From Vibrio ponticus (GTDB taxonomy: Bacteria; Pseudomonadota; Gammaproteobacteria; Enterobacterales; Vibrionaceae), in NCBI RefSeq assembly GCF_009938225.1, contig NZ_AP019657.1, positions 434,001-498,000 on the forward strand: DNA of 64,000 nucleotides, written 5' to 3'. Position numbers and translations under genes: made by a program. Of the stretch, positions 55,698 to 64,000 are shown one piece after another. Under the pieces are notes generated by a model that saw only the letters and a program-made list of their open reading frames with translations, did not search any database and was not told the DNA's origin. Position 1 is the first letter of the stretch. Each line of letters starts with the position of its first letter.

Positions 55698-57368
55698 ATG
55701 AGTGAAGCTGAAGCTCGTCCATCGAATTTTATTCGCCAAATCATTGATAAAGATTTAGCAGATGGAACACACACAAGCGTGCATACTCGTTTTCCGCCAG
55801 AGCCAAACGGCTACTTGCATATCGGTCACGCTAAGTCAATTTGCCTAAACTTTGGTATTGCTCAGGACTATCAGGGTAAGTGTAACTTACGTTTTGACGA
55901 CACTAACCCAGAAAAAGAAGACGTAGAATACGTTGAGTCAATTAAGAATGATGTGTCTTGGTTAGGCTTTGAGTGGGATGGTGAAGTTTGTTACTCATCA
56001 AACTACTTTGACAAGCTATACGAGTACGCCGTGGAATTAATTAATAAAGGCTTAGCGTATGTTGAAGAGCTAAGTCCTGAGCAGATTCGCGAGTACCGTG
56101 GCACACTTACTCAACCAGGTAAGCCAAGCCCATACCGTGACCGCAGCGTAGAAGAAAACCTAGCGCTATTTGAAAAAATGCGTGATGGTGGCTTTGAAGA
56201 AGGTACAGCGTGTCTTCGTGCGAAGATCGACATGGCATCATCGTTCATCGTGATGCGCGATCCAGTGCTATACCGCGTACGTTTCGCTTCTCACCACCAA
56301 ACAGGTGACAAGTGGTGCATTTACCCAATGTACGACTTCACACACTGTATTTCGGATGCACTAGAGGGCATTACGCACTCTATCTGTACGCTTGAGTTCC
56401 AAGACAACCGTCGTCTATACGATTGGGTGTTAGATAACATTACTATCGACTGCCAACCACGTCAGTACGAATTTAGCCGTCTAAACCTAGAATACACGGT
56501 AATGTCTAAGCGTAAGCTTAACCAACTAGTGACTGAGAAATTGGTTAACGGTTGGGATGACCCTCGTATGCCAACTATCTCTGGTCTACGCCGTCGTGGT
56601 TTCACGCCTGCGGCTATCCGTGAGTTCTGTAAGCGTATCGGTGTGACTAAGCAAGACAACATGATCGAAATGAGCTCTCTAGAGTCTTGTATTCGTGATG
56701 ACCTAAACGAAAACGCGCCACGTGCAATGGCGGTACTTGATCCAGTGAAAATTGTGATTGAGAACTTCGAAGAAGGTAAAGTTGAAACGCTAACCGTTGC
56801 TAACCACCCGAATAAACCGGAGATGGGTGAGCGCGCAGTGCCATTTACTCGTGAAGTATGGATCGAGCGTGAAGACTTCCGCGAAGAAGGCAACAAGAAG
56901 TACAAGCGCCTAGTGCTAGGTAAAGAAGTTCGCCTACGTGGTGCTTACGTGATCAAAGCTGAGCGTATCGAGAAAGATGCTGAAGGTAATATCACGACTA
57001 TCTTCTGTAGCTACGATGCAGAGACGCTAGGTAAGAACCCAGCCGACGGTCGTAAAGTGAAAGGCGTTATTCACTGGGTATCAGCAGATCAAGGTCTACC
57101 AGCTGAAATCCGTCTATACGACCGCCTATTCACTGTACCTAACCCAGCGGCAGCAGATAACTTTGCGGCAACAATTAACCCAGATTCACTGGTTGTGCTG
57201 AACGGTTTTGTTGAACCAAGCCTAGCTTCTGCTGAAGTGGAAAAAGGTTACCAGTTCGAGCGTATGGGCTACTTCTGTGCTGACGCAAAAGAATCATCAG
57301 CAGACAAGCTAGTATTTAACCGTACAGTAGGTCTACGTGATACTTGGGCAAAGATTGAAGCTCAATAA
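55698..57368 (+). CDS. glnS: Glutaminyl-tRNA synthetase
   Basis: 556 residues (E. coli 554). Class I motifs are HIGH in [15 protein letters not shown] (about residue 35) and MSKRKL as the KMSKS counterpart ([11 protein letters not shown], about 269). The anticodon-binding beta barrels occupy the last 200 residues. It charges tRNA-Gln. Strong codon bias. It is monocistronic with a clear terminator. Confidence 0.98.
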   Translation: MSEAEARPSNFIRQIIDKDLADGTHTSVHTRFPPEPNGYLHIGHAKSICLNFGIAQDYQGKCNLRFDDTNPEKEDVEYVESIKNDVSWLGFEWDGEVCYSSNYFDKLYEYAVELINKGLAYVEELSPEQIREYRGTLTQPGKPSPYRDRSVEENLALFEKMRDGGFEEGTACLRAKIDMASSFIVMRDPVLYRVRFASHHQTGDKWCIYPMYDFTHCISDALEGITHSICTLEFQDNRRLYDWVLDNITIDCQPRQYEFSRLNLEYTVMSKRKLNQLVTEKLVNGWDDPRMPTISGLRRRGFTPAAIREFCKRIGVTKQDNMIEMSSLESCIRDDLNENAPRAMAVLDPVKIVIENFEEGKVETLTVANHPNKPEMGERAVPFTREVWIEREDFREEGNKKYKRLVLGKEVRLRGAYVIKAERIEKDAEGNITTIFCSYDAETLGKNPADGRKVKGVIHWVSADQGLPAEIRLYDRLFTVPNPAAADNFAATINPDSLVVLNGFVEPSLASAEVEKGYQFERMGYFCADAKESSADKLVFNRTVGLRDTWAKIEAQ

Positions 57369-57386
57369 TCTCTGATTGAGAATAGT

Positions 57387-57418
57387 AAAATGCCAGTCAA
57401 ATGACTGGCATTTTTTTT
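57387..57418 (+). terminator. glnS terminator
   Basis: AAAATGCCAGTCA-AA-TGACTGGCATTTT with a long T-run. Confidence 0.95.
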
Positions 57419-57450
57419 AGCCCATGTTTTTAACCCATGTTTTAGGTAAT

Positions 57451-57474
57451 AAAAAAGCGCCTTTAAGGCGCTCT
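57451..57474 (-). terminator. fur terminator
   Basis: AGCGCC-TTTAA-GGCGCT with TTTTTTATT following on the minus strand. Confidence 0.9.
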
Positions 57475-57478
57475 TTTA

Positions 57479-57925
57479 TTACTTAGCTTTGTGTGCGTCA
57501 GGATTATCTTTGCACGTACCATCGCCACATTTACCATATAGGTAAAGGCTGTGGTTAGTAAGAGTTACATTGTACTTAGCTGCGATCTCACGTTGACGCT
57601 CTTCGATAACGCTGTCTGAAAACTCAATTACTTCACCACAGTCAAGACACACTAAGTGGTCATGGTGATGTTGAGTAGATAGTTCAAATACTGACTTGCC
57701 ACCTTCAAAGTGGTGACGAGTTACAATACCTGCATCATCAAATTGGTTTAAAACGCGATAAACTGTCGCCAGGCCAATCTCTTCACCTAGATCGATCAGT
57801 TTTTTGTACAAATCTTCAGCACTGATGTGTTGGCAGTCAGGTTGCTGTAGTACTTCTAAAATCTTCAGTCTTGGTAGGGTTACCTTAAGACCAGCATCCT
57901 TGAGCGCTTGGTTATTGTCTGACAT
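57479..57925 (-). CDS. fur: Ferric uptake regulator Fur
   Basis: 148 residues from ATG 57925 (MSDNNQALKDAGLKVTLPRLKILEVL), equal to E. coli Fur; an upstream in-frame start is unlikely. Winged helix 1-82, then the metal-binding domain with HHHDHLVCLDCGEVIEFSD and a second CxxxxC near the end (CGDGTC). It represses iron uptake genes, including presumably the sit-like importer in this window. No clear Fur box was found in front of its own start. Confidence 0.97.
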   Translation of the reverse strand: MSDNNQALKDAGLKVTLPRLKILEVLQQPDCQHISAEDLYKKLIDLGEEIGLATVYRVLNQFDDAGIVTRHHFEGGKSVFELSTQHHHDHLVCLDCGEVIEFSDSVIEERQREIAAKYNVTLTNHSLYLYGKCGDGTCKDNPDAHKAK

Positions 57926-58126
57926 ATACTTTCCCGTTGATGATCTGCAGTGTTTAACAGAATTCAATATTCCTACCATTATAGGGCAGGTTACCTTAAC
58001 AATAAACCACGAAGTTCAAGGGGTTACTTATATTTTTGCCAAAGTTGTGTGGTGTCACGGATAAAACTGGTCAGATTAGTTACAATTTATTAACTTAATC
58101 AATATCAAGCATGGATGCTTTTCGTA

Positions 58127-58624
58127 ATGAGTTCTTTATTTTCAAAGGTTTACAAGCCAGGCTTTGTAAAGTTTGCCTTAAATTCTTGGCCACCATTTTG
58201 GGGCAGTGGCATAAAAATTGTTTCAATTAGCGCTGATTTTCGTCAGGTAAAAGTTAAGTTGAAGTTGCGTTGGTGGAACAAAAATGCCAATCGAACCCAA
58301 TATGGAGGCAGCATATTTTCTCTCACCGATCCTATTTATGCTTTGATGTTAATGGGGATTTTAGGCGAGGAATATTATGTCTGGGATAAAGAGGCGAGCA
58401 TCAATTTTATTCAGCCGGGTAAAGGTGACTTATATGCTGATTTTGAGTTGCATGCTTCTCAGTTAGATGAGATTTATCAACATACAGCGATGGGAGATAA
58501 GATTTTCCCTGAGTTTATTGTGCACGTTAAAGATGAACGAGGCGAAGTGGTTGCTGAAGTTGAGCGTAAACTCTATGTGCGTAAGAAGCCTAAGTACCGT
58601 GAGGCAGTTGAGTCTCAGGCGTGA
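58127..58624 (+). CDS. DUF4442 hotdog-fold protein (thioesterase-like)
   Basis: 165 residues from ATG 58127; ATG 58115 is in frame but has no ribosome site. MSSLFSKVYKPGFVKFALNSWPPFWGSGIKI and the hotdog-helix region NRTQYGGSIFSLTDPIYALMLMGIL mark DUF4442, a PaaI-like thioesterase superfamily member. INFIQPGKGDLYADFEL gives the central strands. Substrate unknown. Divergent from fur. Confidence 0.85.
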   Translation: MSSLFSKVYKPGFVKFALNSWPPFWGSGIKIVSISADFRQVKVKLKLRWWNKNANRTQYGGSIFSLTDPIYALMLMGILGEEYYVWDKEASINFIQPGKGDLYADFELHASQLDEIYQHTAMGDKIFPEFIVHVKDERGEVVAEVERKLYVRKKPKYREAVESQA

Positions 58625-58680
58625 AGCTAAATACCCTCAATGGTGGGGTCAATGCATGACTTTACTCTGCTCTAAAACAA

Positions 58681-58702
58681 AAAAACCTCCCAAGGGAGGT
58701 TT
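58681..58702. terminator. Bidirectional terminator
   Basis: AAAACCTCC-CAAG-GGAGGTTTT with A- and T-runs on both sides, between the DUF4442 gene and fldA. Confidence 0.92.
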
Positions 58703-58718
58703 TTATCAGATTTGATGA

Positions 58719-59252
58719 TTAGCCTTCTAGTTCAGCTAGGCACATCTCATCATAAATCTGTTTACACCAGTTAGTTACGCGCTCGTCAGTCAGTTCTGGT
58801 TGACGATCTTCGTCGATACATAGACCAACGAATAGGCTGTCGTCACCTTCAACTAGTGCTTTAGATGCTTCGAATTCGTAGCTTTCAGTAGACGTGTTAC
58901 CAAGGATAGTACCGCCTTTTGACTCAACGATGTCACGTACCGTGCCCATTGCATCACAGAAGTACTCTGCGTAGTCTTCTTGGTCACCACAACCGAAGAT
59001 AGCAACAAGCTTAGTAGAGAAGTCGATTTGCTCAAGTTCAGGGAAGAAGTCATCCCAATCACACTGCGCTTCACCGTAGTACCAAGTTGGGATACCTAGA
59101 AGCAGAAGATCGAAATTATCGATGTCTTCTTTGCTGCTTTTTGCAATGTCTTGAACGTGAACTAGTTGCTTGCCTAGTTCTTTTTGAATCATCTTTGCAA
59201 CAGCTTCAGTGTTACCTGTGTCGCTACCAAAGAAGATACCTACACTTGCCAT
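58719..59252 (-). CDS. fldA: Flavodoxin
   Basis: 177 residues of the long-chain type. The FMN phosphate loop is GSDTGNTEAVA (9-19), the aromatic loops are GIPTWYYGEAQCDWDDF and FGCGDQEDYAEYFCDAMG. It carries low-potential electrons to enzymes such as the Fe-S isoprenoid and methionine synthase systems. It lies two genes from fur, a typical gammaproteobacterial neighbourhood. Confidence 0.97.
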   Translation of the reverse strand: MASVGIFFGSDTGNTEAVAKMIQKELGKQLVHVQDIAKSSKEDIDNFDLLLLGIPTWYYGEAQCDWDDFFPELEQIDFSTKLVAIFGCGDQEDYAEYFCDAMGTVRDIVESKGGTILGNTSTESYEFEASKALVEGDDSLFVGLCIDEDRQPELTDERVTNWCKQIYDEMCLAELEG

Positions 59253-59299
59253 AGATTCGTTACCTTTAAAATTGTCTACTTACTAGCATCAAAAGTGGA

Positions 59300-59521
59300 T
59301 TAGCCTAAACCGGTTCCTTCCCAACTGAGTTGGATCAGTCCTTTTGCGACAAATCCGGCACAGCCAAGAAACAGCACCAACCATACTATTCTACGACCAA
59401 ATGGCGGAACATTGCCTGCGTGAAGTACATCTTTAATTGCCATACCAATCAGAAAAAAGATCGAGGCAAACAATAGATCGAGACCAATAGACTCAAGCAT
59501 GTTCATGTAGTCGTAAAGCAT
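59300..59521 (-). CDS. DUF2788 small membrane protein
   Basis: 73 residues with two membrane helices (LDLLFASIFFLIGMAIKDVL and IVWLVLFLGCAGFVAKGLIQL) separated by HAGNVPPFGRR, which is the DUF2788 pattern found beside fldA/ybfF in vibrios. Function unknown. Confidence 0.85.
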   Translation of the reverse strand: MLYDYMNMLESIGLDLLFASIFFLIGMAIKDVLHAGNVPPFGRRIVWLVLFLGCAGFVAKGLIQLSWEGTGLG

Positions 59522-59605
59522 GATATCCCTTTATGCTAATTTACTTGCGCTGCACTATACCACTGTTATCTTGCAAAGTTAATGTGGAAGCTTCTCACTT
59601 TACGT

Positions 59606-60370
59606 TTATCCAATAAATTTACGAATGATTCGTAAGACTTCCTCGGGTTTCTCGGCATGTAACCAGTGACCAGTGTTAGCAATTATGTGGGCTTTTGCTT
59701 GGCTAAATTGCGCTTGGATCTGCGCTTGATGTTCGGCAAGTAAATAGTCTGAATTAGCTCCTTTGACAAACATAGTCGGCACATTGACAGGTTGCAGTGG
59801 CTCCCAACTCATGATGTTTTGGTAGTTATTAAACAGATTGCTCACGTTGAATCGCCAAGCCAAATGCTCATCACTCTTATAGAGCGATTTACCTAAAAAC
59901 TGTCTGACACCCTCGATCTCAATATGTTGCGCTAGAATGTCCAACGCTTGTTTGCGTGAGGTAGGTTTCGCGGTTTCCACGGCGAGCAGACCAGCAAACA
60001 CATTGTCATGACGATTCTCAGAGTAGCTCACTGGGGCAATATCCAGCACGACTAACTTATCGACCGCAGAGTGAAGCTGTTCAGCCACTTTCATGGCAAC
60101 TTTGCCACCCATTGAGTGACCAATTAGGGTAAATCGATCAAGATTAAGATGTTGAATAAGTCGACAGACATCTTCGGCTTGAGTTTGATAGCTGTGTTGC
60201 TCTGAGTGGAATGAAAGCCCATGGTTGCGTAGATCAATGCTAAGCACTTGATGATCTTGCTTTAAATTGCGGGCGAGTAGACCTAGATTATCGAGATTAC
60301 CAAATAATCCGTGGATCAAGACTATGGTGTGACCCTCACCTTCGAGTTTGTAGTTGAGCAGTTGTGACAT
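59606..60370 (-). CDS. ybfF: Alpha/beta hydrolase, YbfF esterase
   Basis: 254 residues. Oxyanion-hole HGLFGNLDNLG, nucleophile elbow GHSMGGKVAM, and the final catalytic His in NTGHWLHAEKP. E. coli YbfF hydrolyses acyl-CoA and short esters. The neighbourhood ybfF-seqA-pgm is conserved in Enterobacteria and vibrios; ybfF is divergent from seqA. Confidence 0.94.
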   Translation of the reverse strand: MSQLLNYKLEGEGHTIVLIHGLFGNLDNLGLLARNLKQDHQVLSIDLRNHGLSFHSEQHSYQTQAEDVCRLIQHLNLDRFTLIGHSMGGKVAMKVAEQLHSAVDKLVVLDIAPVSYSENRHDNVFAGLLAVETAKPTSRKQALDILAQHIEIEGVRQFLGKSLYKSDEHLAWRFNVSNLFNNYQNIMSWEPLQPVNVPTMFVKGANSDYLLAEHQAQIQAQFSQAKAHIIANTGHWLHAEKPEEVLRIIRKFIG

Positions 60371-60463
60371 TTTATCTTATTCGTGACTGGTTTAACGTAG
60401 AGTCTGAGAGAAGATCTCGCTATAATCGCCCCAGAGTTTAAACATAGAGATTGTGAAAAGCGA

Positions 60464-61003
60464 ATGAAAACAATTGAGGTAGATGAAGATCTATACCGTT
60501 ATATCGCAAGTCAAACCCAACACATTGGTGAGAGTGCTTCGGATATTTTGCGCCGTTTGTTAAATGTAGATGGAGATGCTCCGGTTGAGGCTCCACAACG
60601 AAACAAAGCTGCACAAGGTCTGGTGGTTAGCAAAGATGCAGTAAAAGATGTGCAGGTAGATTGCGTAAAAGAAATGCGTTCTCTGTTGATCTCTGATGAA
60701 TTTGCTGGTCTGAAAAAGGCGATCGATCGTTTTATGATGGTATTGTCTACTTTACATCGTCTCGATCCTGAGGGCTTCTCTGAAGCAACTCAAGTTAAAG
60801 GTCGCAAACGTGTTTACTTTGCCGACAACGAACAGACACTCCTAGCAAACGGTAATACGACTAAACCTAAAGCGATCCCAGCATCACCTTTCTGGGTAAT
60901 CACTAACAACAACACTAGTCGTAAGAGACAAATGGTTGAGCAGCTGATGTCACGCATGAGCTTCCCAGCAGACTTGATTGAGAAAGTGGCTATCTCAATC
61001 TAA
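60464..61003 (+). CDS. seqA: Replication regulator SeqA
   Basis: 179 residues (E. coli 181). N-terminal oligomerisation domain MKTIEVDEDLYRYIASQTQHIGESASDILRRLL and C-terminal hemimethylated GATC-binding domain (YFADNEQTLLANGNTTKPKAIPASPFWVITNNNTSRKRQMVEQLM). It sequesters newly replicated origin DNA. Upstream of pgm as in other gammaproteobacteria. Confidence 0.97.
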   Translation: MKTIEVDEDLYRYIASQTQHIGESASDILRRLLNVDGDAPVEAPQRNKAAQGLVVSKDAVKDVQVDCVKEMRSLLISDEFAGLKKAIDRFMMVLSTLHRLDPEGFSEATQVKGRKRVYFADNEQTLLANGNTTKPKAIPASPFWVITNNNTSRKRQMVEQLMSRMSFPADLIEKVAISI

Positions 61004-61017
61004 GTAATCTAATTACT

Positions 61018-61055
61018 AGCCTCATAATCACTGCCCAGTGTTATGAGGCTTTTTT
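61018..61055 (+). terminator. seqA terminator
   Basis: AGCCTCATAA ... TTATGAGGCT, 10-bp stem with a 13-nt loop, followed by TTTTT. Confidence 0.88.
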
Positions 61056-61085
61056 ATGGCTTGTTAATTTAGAAAGGATGTCAAA

Positions 61086-62732
61086 ATGGCTATGCACCCG
61101 CGCGCTGGACAGAAAGCCCAGCAACAGGATCTGCACAATATTCCAGCGTTAGTTTCCAATTACTTCTTATTACAACCGGATTCTGCGAACGCAGCTCATA
61201 AAGTTGAGTTCGGCACTTCGGGTCACCGTGGTAGCGCTGATAAAACGACGTTTAATGAAAATCATATTCTTGCTATTGCTCAAGCAATTGCAGAAGTGCG
61301 TGCTGAACAAGGAACAAAAGGTCCTCTGTTTGTCGGTAAAGATACCCATGCACTGTCAGAGCCAGCATTTTCAAGTGTACTAGAAGTATTAATCGCCAAC
61401 GGTGTTGAAGTGATTGCTCAGCAGGATAATGGCTATACGCCGACTCCGGGTATCTCGCATGCAATTTTGACTTACAACCTAGCTAACGCTAATAAAGCTG
61501 ATGGTATCGTGATCACACCATCGCACAACCCACCTCAAGACGGCGGTATTAAATACAACCCAACTCATGGTGGTCCGGCTGAAGACGCGTTGACCAAAGC
61601 GATTGAAAATCGTGCAAATGCTTTGATCGCAGAAGGTCTGCAAGGTGTTAAACGCATGCCATTGGCAGAAGCGAAAGCATCACCGCTGTTTAAGCAAGTG
61701 GACTTGGTTAAGCCATATATCGATGATCTAGTGAACGTGATCGATATGGAAGCGATTCAAAAAGCCAACTTGAAAATTGGTGTTGACCCACTAGGTGGTA
61801 GTGGTATCGATTACTGGCGTCAAATCGCTCAGGCTTACAATCTAGATCTGACTTTAGTCAGTGAAGCGATCGACCCTAGCTTCCAGTTTATGTCATTAGA
61901 TAAAGATGGCGTTGTGCGCATGGATTGTTCTTCTCCATACGCAATGGCAGGTCTATTAGCACTTAAGGACGAATATGACTTGGCATTTGGTAATGATCCA
62001 GATTACGACCGTCACGGTATCGTAACGCCAAAAGGTCTAATGAACCCAAACCACTTCTTGGCTGTGTGTATTGATTATCTCTACCGCCATCGTCAAGGCT
62101 GGGGTCAAGAGGTTGCAGTGGGTAAAACACTGGTTTCAAGTGCATTGATTGACCGCGTTGTTGCTGATCTCGGTCGCGAACTGTGTGAAGTACCAGTGGG
62201 CTTTAAGTGGTTTGTCGATGGGCTTTACACCGGCAAATTCGGTTTTGGCGGCGAAGAGAGCGCAGGCGCTTCTTTCCTACGTAAAGATGGCACGCCATGG
62301 TCAACAGATAAAGATGGTATCTTGCTATGTTTGTTAGCGGCTGAAATTACCGCTGTGACGGGCAAAAACCCACAAGACTACTATGAAGAGCTAGCAGCCA
62401 AGCATGGTGAGTCTCAATACAACCGTATTCAAGCGGTAGCTAACGGTCCGCAGAAAGATGTGTTGAAGAAACTGAGCCCAGAAATGGTATCTGCAGAGAC
62501 ACTTGCGGGGGATGTTATTACTGCACGTCTAACGCACGCTCCAGGTAATGGCGCAGCAATTGGCGGTCTAAAAGTTATCACCGCTAACGGTTGGTTCGCT
62601 GCGCGTCCATCAGGCACGGAAGATATCTACAAGATCTACTGTGAGAGCTTCAAAGGTGCTGAGCATCTAAAGCAGATCGAAGCAGAAGCGCAAGAGATCG
62701 TCAATCAAGTATTTAAAGACGCTGGTTTATAA
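61086..62732 (+). CDS. pgm: Phosphoglucomutase
   Basis: 548 residues (E. coli 546). The phosphoserine loop is [13 protein letters not shown], the metal loop NDPDYDRHG, the sugar-binding [12 protein letters not shown] and the phosphate-binding [12 protein letters not shown]. It interconverts glucose-1-P and glucose-6-P. It follows seqA but a terminator separates them. Confidence 0.97.
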   Translation: MAMHPRAGQKAQQQDLHNIPALVSNYFLLQPDSANAAHKVEFGTSGHRGSADKTTFNENHILAIAQAIAEVRAEQGTKGPLFVGKDTHALSEPAFSSVLEVLIANGVEVIAQQDNGYTPTPGISHAILTYNLANANKADGIVITPSHNPPQDGGIKYNPTHGGPAEDALTKAIENRANALIAEGLQGVKRMPLAEAKASPLFKQVDLVKPYIDDLVNVIDMEAIQKANLKIGVDPLGGSGIDYWRQIAQAYNLDLTLVSEAIDPSFQFMSLDKDGVVRMDCSSPYAMAGLLALKDEYDLAFGNDPDYDRHGIVTPKGLMNPNHFLAVCIDYLYRHRQGWGQEVAVGKTLVSSALIDRVVADLGRELCEVPVGFKWFVDGLYTGKFGFGGEESAGASFLRKDGTPWSTDKDGILLCLLAAEITAVTGKNPQDYYEELAAKHGESQYNRIQAVANGPQKDVLKKLSPEMVSAETLAGDVITARLTHAPGNGAAIGGLKVITANGWFAARPSGTEDIYKIYCESFKGAEHLKQIEAEAQEIVNQVFKDAGL

Positions 62733-62755
62733 GCTTAAGCTAAGCATTGATTGAG

Positions 62756-62779
62756 AAGAGCTGACGAAAGTCGGCTCTT
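62756..62779 (+). terminator. pgm terminator
   Basis: AAGAGCTGAC-GAAA-GTCGGCTCTT (one T-G pair) followed by TGTTTTT. Confidence 0.8.
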
Positions 62780-62869
62780 TGTTTTTGGAAGCGGAATACG
62801 GAGTTGGGAAGACGGAACGTTCGGCTTTGCCTCACTTACGGAAAATAACAACGTTCAATTTTTAAAATA

Positions 62870-62936
62870 GTCATTCCATAGAGCGAAATATTAAACTTTG
62901 TCATTCCATAGAGCGCATTAGCGCGAGTAGGGAATC
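62870..62936. repeat. Partial copies of the 98-bp palindromic element
   Basis: GTCATTCC occurs at 62870 and again at 62900. The second copy continues as a full first hairpin (inner GCGC-ATTA-GCGC) to GGGAATC at 62936, the same wording as the units at 13787-14330. The second hairpin is missing. Confidence 0.8.
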
Positions 62937-62984
62937 TTGCTCTTCAGTTGGTTTCATGCGGCGTAGCCCTGAGCCCCTTGTTCT

Positions 62985-63050
62985 GCTTTTCCGTAGCTCG
63001 CGTTCCGTGAGCGCAGCGTTCCGTTTTCCGTAAGCTATGCGTTCCGCCCC
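62985..63050. repeat. Dispersed TTCCGTAG/GCGCAGCGTTCCGT segment at the DUF1853 3' end
   Basis: TTCCGTAGCTCGCGTTCCG, then GAGCGCAGCGTTCCG and TTCCGTAAGC. It shares GCGCAGCGTTCCGT with 35700-35732. The segment supplies the last codons and the stop of the DUF1853 gene. With the palindromic pieces it fills the 302-bp pgm-DUF1853 gap. Confidence 0.65.
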
Positions 63051-63793
63051 GGCCACACATCTGGCACCACAAACCAAAACTGTCCACTATCGGTTTGGGC
63101 GTGGATAAAGCGCTCTGGGTTTGGCTTGATGATTGTTGCGTCAGGCGTTTTACCCGTTGCCCAGCGGATTTTTGGCAGTTCATACAGCGTTTCTTGTATT
63201 TGGTGGGCTTGAGAATAGTGGCACCAGTAACCGCTGATTTGGCTCGAATCTAGCGGGTATTCTAAGCAGTGGGTTGGGGTAGGCTCGGAATTAAATGGAT
63301 TAATGTAGAGCCTGCCTTGCATGAGCAGATGGTGAGTCGCCACTTCTAATTCTGGGTGTTGCTGATGAAATTGCGCGGTAGTAGACATCGCCAACTGATG
63401 GTTGAGCATGCGCGGTAGTTTTGTCTCTAGCTGATCATGGGCATTCGGGCCAAACCAATTACCGTTGTGCAATAGATAGAACTTTACCGCCACTTCCCAA
63501 TGTTCATTTTTTTGCTTGAGTTTATTGCGTACGATGAGATCGATGGCACCTAACGTTCGCCCTTGCTCAGAGAGTTGGATCTCTTCTGCGAGCACTTGAT
63601 AGTTAGCACTGTTGGCAAAAGCTTGAGTGCATAAGTGTTGATAGATAAACCCTAAACGTTGGTTACCGCTGTATACCGCATTGTTGGCGAGTGGCTGGGA
63701 ATTTAGAGTAGTTAAATCGCAAAATAGATCATGGTGCTCAATAAGGTTTGGGCTGGTGGTAATCCATTGATAAAACTCGTCCAAGGCACTCAT
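63035..63793 (-). CDS. DUF1853 family protein
   Basis: 252 residues. RLGFIYQHLCTQAFANSANYQVLAEEIQL, GRTLGAIDLIVRN and HWEVAVKFYLLHNGNWFGPNAHDQLETKLPRML are characteristic of DUF1853, which has a PD-(D/E)xK nuclease-like layout (D in IDLIV, ExxxK in EVAVK). Function unknown. The extreme C-terminus (WPGRNA) is encoded by a dispersed repeat, so the original end may have been altered. Divergent from ybgI. Confidence 0.85.
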   Translation of the reverse strand: MSALDEFYQWITTSPNLIEHHDLFCDLTTLNSQPLANNAVYSGNQRLGFIYQHLCTQAFANSANYQVLAEEIQLSEQGRTLGAIDLIVRNKLKQKNEHWEVAVKFYLLHNGNWFGPNAHDQLETKLPRMLNHQLAMSTTAQFHQQHPELEVATHHLLMQGRLYINPFNSEPTPTHCLEYPLDSSQISGYWCHYSQAHQIQETLYELPKIRWATGKTPDATIIKPNPERFIHAQTDSGQFWFVVPDVWPGRNA

Positions 63794-63882
63794 ATCTACT
63801 CACTATTTTGTATCGGGTTTGTTTCGACAATTGAGAATGAAGTTGTTATAACTTCGCTAAAGTCAGGATACTGGAAAGTAAG

Positions 63883-64000
63883 ATGAATAATCTACAACTT
63901 GAAAAGATACTTAACGAAAAACTCTCACCACAATTGATTAAGGACTACAGTCCAAATGGTCTACAAGTCGAAGGTGGCGAACAAATAAAAAAAATCGTGA
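63883..64000 (+). CDS. ybgI: NIF3/YbgI family protein, N-terminal part (3' end outside window)
   Basis: The first 39 residues, MNNLQLEKILNEKLSPQLIK followed by DYSPNGLQVEGGEQIKKIV, align with E. coli YbgI (LINEKLNSAAISDYAPNGLQVEG). The family is a dinuclear metal hydrolase, annotated as GTP cyclohydrolase 1 type 2 homologue. GGAAAGTAAG precedes the ATG. Confidence 0.92.
   Translation, partial: MNNLQLEKILNEKLSPQLIKDYSPNGLQVEGGEQIKKIV

Noticed and set aside
57926..58126. A Fur box for autoregulation of fur
   Set aside because: I looked for GATAATGATAATCATTATC-like palindromes in the gap and found none convincing.

Overview
The window is a stretch of chromosomal DNA from a Vibrio. The tmRNA encodes the tag ANDENYALAA. 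The gene order ssrA, smpB, ratA-rnfH, bamE, recN, nadK, grpE, dnaK, dnaJ, five minor pilin genes, tadA, mltF, purL is, from memory, the order of the V. cholerae VC0848-VC0869 region, and asnB, nagC, nagA, nagE, glnS is a second Vibrio-type block. Almost all reading frames are intact core genes. Accessory DNA is limited to small islands of repeats, one Fic gene, one GIY-YIG gene, one four-helix-bundle gene and one IS3-family element.

Layout. 1-8 kb: end of a DJ-1/PfpI protein, a YbdG-type mechanosensitive channel, a Fur-box-preceded four-gene Mn/Fe ABC importer (sitABCD-like), a divergent SDR/LysR pair and a GNAT acetyltransferase. 8.1-12.3 kb: tmRNA and its partner SmpB, RatA/RnfH, BamE and LexA-controlled RecN. 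In V. cholerae, VPI-1 occupies the site between the ssrA 3' end and its left neighbour; here there is no island, only short repeats resembling integrase arm sites. 12.4-17.4 kb: LysR/NTF2-like pair, a five-unit 112-bp tandem array of palindromic elements followed by a GIY-YIG nuclease gene, nadK, grpE, and an insertion between grpE and dnaK made of a four-helix-bundle gene and 22 perfect copies of a 7-bp repeat. 17.4-23.3 kb: dnaK, dnaJ (sigma-32 promoters before grpE and dnaK) and the competence/T4 pilus minor pilins. 23.6-38.2 kb: AbgT transporter, CBS/CorC protein, tadA, an unannotated 44-residue basic protein, mltF, purL, several small conserved proteins, purM-purN and upp. Both purL and the purM/upp intergenic region carry perfect PurR palindromes.

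38.2-44.7 kb is the main accessory part: a Fic-family gene with a non-canonical catalytic motif lies between two inverted ~45-bp repeats, with iterated motifs in front of it, followed by rluF, smrA, a DUF3149 gene, and a tRNA-Pro(TGG) gene trailed by decayed tRNA-like units. A 1,311-bp IS3-family element sits inside that tandem array with a 3-bp target duplication. 44.7-64 kb: TraB/GumN-like protein, POT peptide transporter, asnB, Kef-type antiporter, the N-acetylglucosamine regulon (nagC, nagA, nagE with two operator-like sites exactly 300 bp apart and a CRP-like site), glnS, fur, DUF4442 protein, fldA, DUF2788, ybfF, seqA, pgm, DUF1853 and the start of ybgI.

Functional themes: metal uptake and Fur; trans-translation (tmRNA with SmpB); heat-shock chaperones; purine/pyrimidine supply under PurR; chitin-sugar (GlcNAc) catabolism with repression looping inferred. 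The best candidates for undescribed biology are the repeat-plus-nuclease island, the Fic cassette with its inverted repeats and iterons, the heptamer array upstream of dnaK, the tRNA-Pro relic array, and the 44-residue basic protein. All calls come from reading the sequence and remembered family knowledge; no database search was run.
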